From contig CM055189.1 of NCBI GenBank assembly GCA_029224185.1, positions 29,170,690 through 29,234,689 of the forward strand: 64,000 nucleotides of DNA, in the 5' to 3' direction. This DNA is from Karalla daura. Lineage: Eukaryota > Chordata > Actinopteri > Chaetodontiformes > Leiognathidae. Shown one piece after another: positions 60,501 through 64,000 of this stretch (position 1 is the first letter of the stretch; each line of letters starts with the position of its first letter). Both the position numbers and the translations under genes were made by a program. Under the pieces are notes generated by a model. That model saw nothing but the letters and a program-made list of their open reading frames with translations, was not told the origin of the DNA and ran no database searches.

Positions 60501-63500
60501 GACTCCCAGAGTTTGAAAGGACCCCCTCAGCATTGGGCATGTCCAATCTCTTCTTAGCACCGGGCCGACATGCGGGATCGCTGAAAAATCAGCTCTTGTT
60601 TCGCTCTTTTCACGCTGCTCCCAGCCACACCCTAAGCAGCAGACAAATTCATTTTTCCAGTTTTGTAGGAACATTGGTGCTCTCTCATGCGGGGTTGGCC
60701 ATAAACCCGTGCGCCTTGTGAAATTCTATATGACGAGCCTCATCGTAGGCCCAGTGCAGCCTTTTCTCTCCATAAGCCCCCATTCATTTTCCCACCGCTG
60801 CCATCAATGTTAAACGTTACACTACTCCTCGCGACTGTGGCCACAGTTCTCATAGTACACACACCAAATCGTGTCAGGGCATTCTGGAGACTCTCCCCTA
60901 CAGTGTGACAGTGAGCTCATATTCCAGATTGGGGAAAGCGTTGTCTCCATAGAGCCAAATGTTTATCACTTGGCCAATTTGGGTTTTCCCATAAGAATGA
61001 ATGGGAAAAAAAGAACTCCACAAACAAACATTCGCAACGTTGCCATACTTTGACTTTGAAACTTCATTTTCATTTCAAAAATTGAAGAGTCTTGTGGTGT
61101 GTTTGTGTAGCGAGTTGCACGCTGATTGGTTGTATGGTTTTTCAGCAGCACCTCCTCTCGACGACCATGTGCTCAGGTACCTTCTCCATTGTCTCGTCTG
61201 CTGACATGGTAATACAAAGTGATGAGGCGTCCAGCTTCAATGCATCCCAGCAGATGGCACAGGCCCTGGGAGACTCCCAGAGTTTGAAAGGACCCCCTCA
61301 GCATTGGGCATGTCCAATCTCTTCTGAGCACCGGGCCGACATGCGGGATCGCTGAAAAATCAGCTCTCGTTTCGCTCTTTTCACGCTGCTCCCAGCCACA
61401 CCCTAAGCAGCAGACAAATTCTTTTTTCCAGTTTTGTAGGAACATTGGTGCTCTCTCATGCGGGGTAGGCCATAAACCAGTGCGCCTTGTGAAATTTAAA
61501 CGACGAGCCTCATCGTAGGCCCAGTGCAGCCTTTTCTCTCCAAAAGCCCCCATTCATTGTCCCACCACTGCCATCAATGTTAAACGTTACACTACTCCTC
61601 GCGACTGTGGCCACAGTTCTCATAGTACACACACCAAATCGTGTCAGGGCGTTCTGGAGACTCTCCCCTACGGTGTGACAGTGAACTCATATTCCAGATT
61701 GGGGAAAGCGTTGTCTCCATAGAGCCAAATGTTTATCACTTGGCCAATTTGGCTTTTTCCCATAAGAATGAATGGGAAAAAAAGAACTCCACAAACATTC
61801 GCAACGTTGCCATACTTTGACTTTGAAACTTCATTTTATTTCAAAAATTGAAGAAGCTTGTGGTGTGTTTGTGTAGCGCGTTGCACGCTGATAGGTTGTA
61901 TGGTTTTTCAGCAGCACCTCTTCTCGACGACCATGTGCTCAGGTACCTGCTCCATTGTCTCGTCTGCTGACATGGTAATACAAAGTGATGAGGCGTCCAG
62001 CTTCAATGCACCCCAGCAGATGGCACAGGCCCTGGGAGACTCCCAGAGTTTGAAAGGACCCCCTCAGCATTGGGCATGTCCAATCTCTTCTTAGCACCGG
62101 GCCGACATGCGGGATCGCTGAAAAATCAGCTCTCGTTTCGCTCTTTTCACGCTGCTCCCAGCCACACCCTAAGCAGCAGACAAATTCTTTTTTCCAGTTT
62201 TGTAGGAACATTGGTGCTCTCTCATGCGGGGTTGGCCATAAACCTGCGCGCCTTGTGAAATTTAAACGACGAGCCTCATCGTAGGCCCAGTGCAGCCTTT
62301 TCTCTCCCTAAGCCCCCATTCATTTTCCCACCGCTGCCATCAATGTTAAACGTTACACTACTCCTCGCGACTGTGGCCACAGTTCTCATAGTACACACAC
62401 CAAATCGTGTCAGGGCGTTCTGGAGACTCTCCCCTACGGTGTGACAGTGAACGCATATTCCAGATTGGTGAAAGCGTTGTCTCCATAGAGCCAAATGTTT
62501 ATCACTTGGCCAATTTGGCTTTTTCCCATAAGAATGAATGGGAAAAAAAGAACTCCACAAACATTCGCAACGTTGCCATACTTTGACTTTGAAACTTCAT
62601 TTTATTTCAAAAATTGAAGAAGCTTGTGGTGTGTTTGTGTAGCGCGTTGCACGCTGATAGGTTGTATGGTTTTTCAGCAGCACCTCTTCTCGACGACCAT
62701 GTGCTCAGGTACCTGCTCCATTGTCTCGTCTGCTGACATGGTAATACAAAGTGATGAGGCGTCCAGCTTCAATGCACCCCAGCAGATGGCACAGGCCCTG
62801 GGAGACTCCCAGAGTTTGAAAGGACCCCCTCAGCATTGGGCATGTCCAATCTCTTCTTAGCACCGGGCCGACATGCGGGATCGCTGAAAAATCAGCTCTC
62901 GTTTCGCTCTTTTCACGCTGCTCCCAGCCACACCCTAAGCAGCAGACAAATTCTTTTTTCCAGTTTTGTAGGAACATTGGTGCTCTCTCATGCGGGGTTG
63001 GCCATAAACCTGTGCGCCTTGTGAAATTTAAACGACGAGCCTCATCGTAGGCCCAGTGCAGCCTTTTCTCTCCCTAAGCCCCCATTCATTTTCCCACCGC
63101 TGCCATCAATGTTAAACGTTACACTACTCCTCGCGACTGTGGCCACAGTTCTCATAGTACACACACCAAATCGTGTCAGGGCGTTCTGGAGACTCTCCCC
63201 TACGGTGTGACAGTGAACTCATATTCCAGATTGGTGAAAGCGTTGTCTCCATAGAGCCAAATGTTTATCACTTGGCCAATTTGGCTTTTTCCCATAAGAA
63301 TGAATGGGAAAAAAAGAACTCCACAAACATTCGCAACGTTGCCATACTTTGACTTTGAAACTTCATTTTATTTCAAAAATTGAAGAAGCTTGTGGTGTGT
63401 TTGTGTAGCGCGTTGCACGCTGATAGGTTGTATGGTTTTTCAGCAGCACCTCTTCTCGACGACCATGTGCTCAGGTACCTGCTCCATTGTCTCGTCTGCT

Positions 63501-64000
63501 GACATGGTAATACAAAGTGATGAGGCGTCCAGCTTCAATGCACCCCAGCAGATGGCACAGGCCCTGGGACACTCCCAGAGTTTGAAAGGACCCCCTCAGC
63601 ATTGGGCATGTCCAATCTCTTCTTAGCACCGGGCCGACATGCGGGATCGCTGAAAAATCAGCTCTTGTTTCGCTCTTTTCACGCTGCTCCCAGCCACACC
63701 CTAAGCAGCAGACAAATTCATTTTTCCAGTTTTGTAGGAACATTGGTGCTCTCTCATGCGGGGTTGGCCATAAACCCGTGCGCCTTGTGAAATTCTATAT
63801 GACGAGCCTCATCGTAGGCCCAGTGCAGCCTTTTCTCTCCATAAGCCCCCATTCATTTTCCCACCGCTGCCATCAATGTTAAACGTTACACTACTCCTCG
63901 CGACTGTGGCCACAGTTCTCATAGTACACACACCAAATCGTGTCAGGGCATTCTGGAGACTCTCCCCTACAGTGTGACAGTGAGCTCATATTCCAGATTG
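54506..64000. repeat. Dimeric satellite region, 1,537-bp period (long E/G + short G)
   Basis: Starts at 54726, 55493, 56260, 57030, 57797, 58567, 59334, 60104, 60871, 61641, 62407, 63173 and 63940. From 56260 to 61641 spacing alternates 770 and 767 bp. E-type long monomers at 57797, 59334 and 60871 each pair with a shortened G monomer, so the working unit is a 1,537-bp E-G dimer. From 61641 onward two extra shortened G monomers (62407, 63173) are inserted before the next E monomer at 63940. Both copies carry GGTGAAAGC and CTCCCTAAGCC, showing a local single-monomer duplication. Confidence 0.85.

Larger units (their letters stand above)
30424..64000. repeat. Right satellite array, 759-771-bp monomers
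   Basis: Continuation of the same satellite in the same orientation after the LINE, with 44 monomer starts from 30903 to 63940 and the window ending inside a monomer. Starts include 30903, 31673, 32444, 33214, 33980, 34750, 35521, 36291, 37050, 37819, 38585, 39352, 40119, 40889, 41656, 42427, 43192, 43959, 44729, 45496, 46263, 47033, 47800 and 48570. Three subtypes dominate. E has GGCATTCTGG, CTACAGTGTGAC and GAAGAGTC. F has GGCTTGACAG, GGTGAAAGC, CCAAAATTTTATCACGTGG and a 4-bp deletion giving CCACAAACATTCGC. G has CTACGGTGTGACAGTGAACTC. Many F and G monomers also read CATTTTATTTC in place of CATTTTCATTTC, giving lengths of 765-767 bp. Confidence 0.97.

Noticed and set aside
1..64000. CENP-B box (TTCGnnnnAnnCGGG) in the satellite
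   Set aside because: I checked the TTCG sites of the monomer (TTCGCAACG, TTTCGCTC) and their complements; none has the required A and CGGG spacing.
1..64000. CRISPR-like array
   Set aside because: Repeats are direct and regular but about 770 bp long with no short repeat/unique spacer structure, and the LINE shows the DNA is eukaryotic.

Overview
The window is vertebrate, almost certainly teleost fish, nuclear DNA. It contains no host gene that I can recognise. About 93% of it is one tandem satellite with a monomer of about 770 bp. A single L2-clade non-LTR retrotransposon (LINE) interrupts the array, in minus orientation, at about 26,080-30,423. The fish call rests on the LINE: an SGNH-esterase ORF1, an APE endonuclease plus reverse transcriptase, and a short TTGAAG-type 3' tail. 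That combination is abundant in fish genomes. No similarity search could be run, so the species is unknown.

Left array (1-26,079): a partial monomer and then 34 monomer starts (motif GTGTCAGGG, ATGTCAGGG in two copies), spaced 770-772 bp. From shared diagnostic variants I sort these monomers into four subtypes, A-D. Their order from position 363 is ABCD CBCD AB AB DAB DA DA D AB DA CC DAD C DD A C. Stretches of this order have been copied as units: a 1,541-bp AB dimer, a 1,540-bp DA dimer present three times, and a block of about 2.2 kb re-copied 3,082 bp away.

LINE: the 3' UTR is at 26,080-26,880 and includes an A/T-rich tract with about 24 TA units. The ORF2 endonuclease/reverse transcriptase is at 26,881-29,898 and has no internal stop. 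A 5'-truncated ORF1 lies at 29,947-30,423. ORF1 and ORF2 are in the same frame, separated by a single UGA, and ORF2 has no AUG before its endonuclease domain. At the 5' junction the truncated ORF1 is open, in frame, into satellite sequence that supplies an AUG.

Right array (30,424-64,000): 44 more monomer starts. The first ones resemble the left array. From about 33.2 kb three other subtypes (E, F, G) take over. Many monomers there are shortened to 765-767 bp by small deletions, giving a dimeric period of 1,537 bp. Large higher-order duplications are visible: a 3.8-kb block repeated 6,144 bp downstream and a 3,078-bp four-monomer unit repeated in tandem.

The many short open frames in the satellite recur only because the DNA recurs. 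They mostly lack AUG starts and break between monomers, so I do not annotate them as genes. I found no tRNA, rRNA, CRISPR array, bacterial-type operon or CENP-B box. The points of interest are the satellite itself, its nested higher-order structure, three conserved dyads per monomer, and the satellite-LINE fusion.
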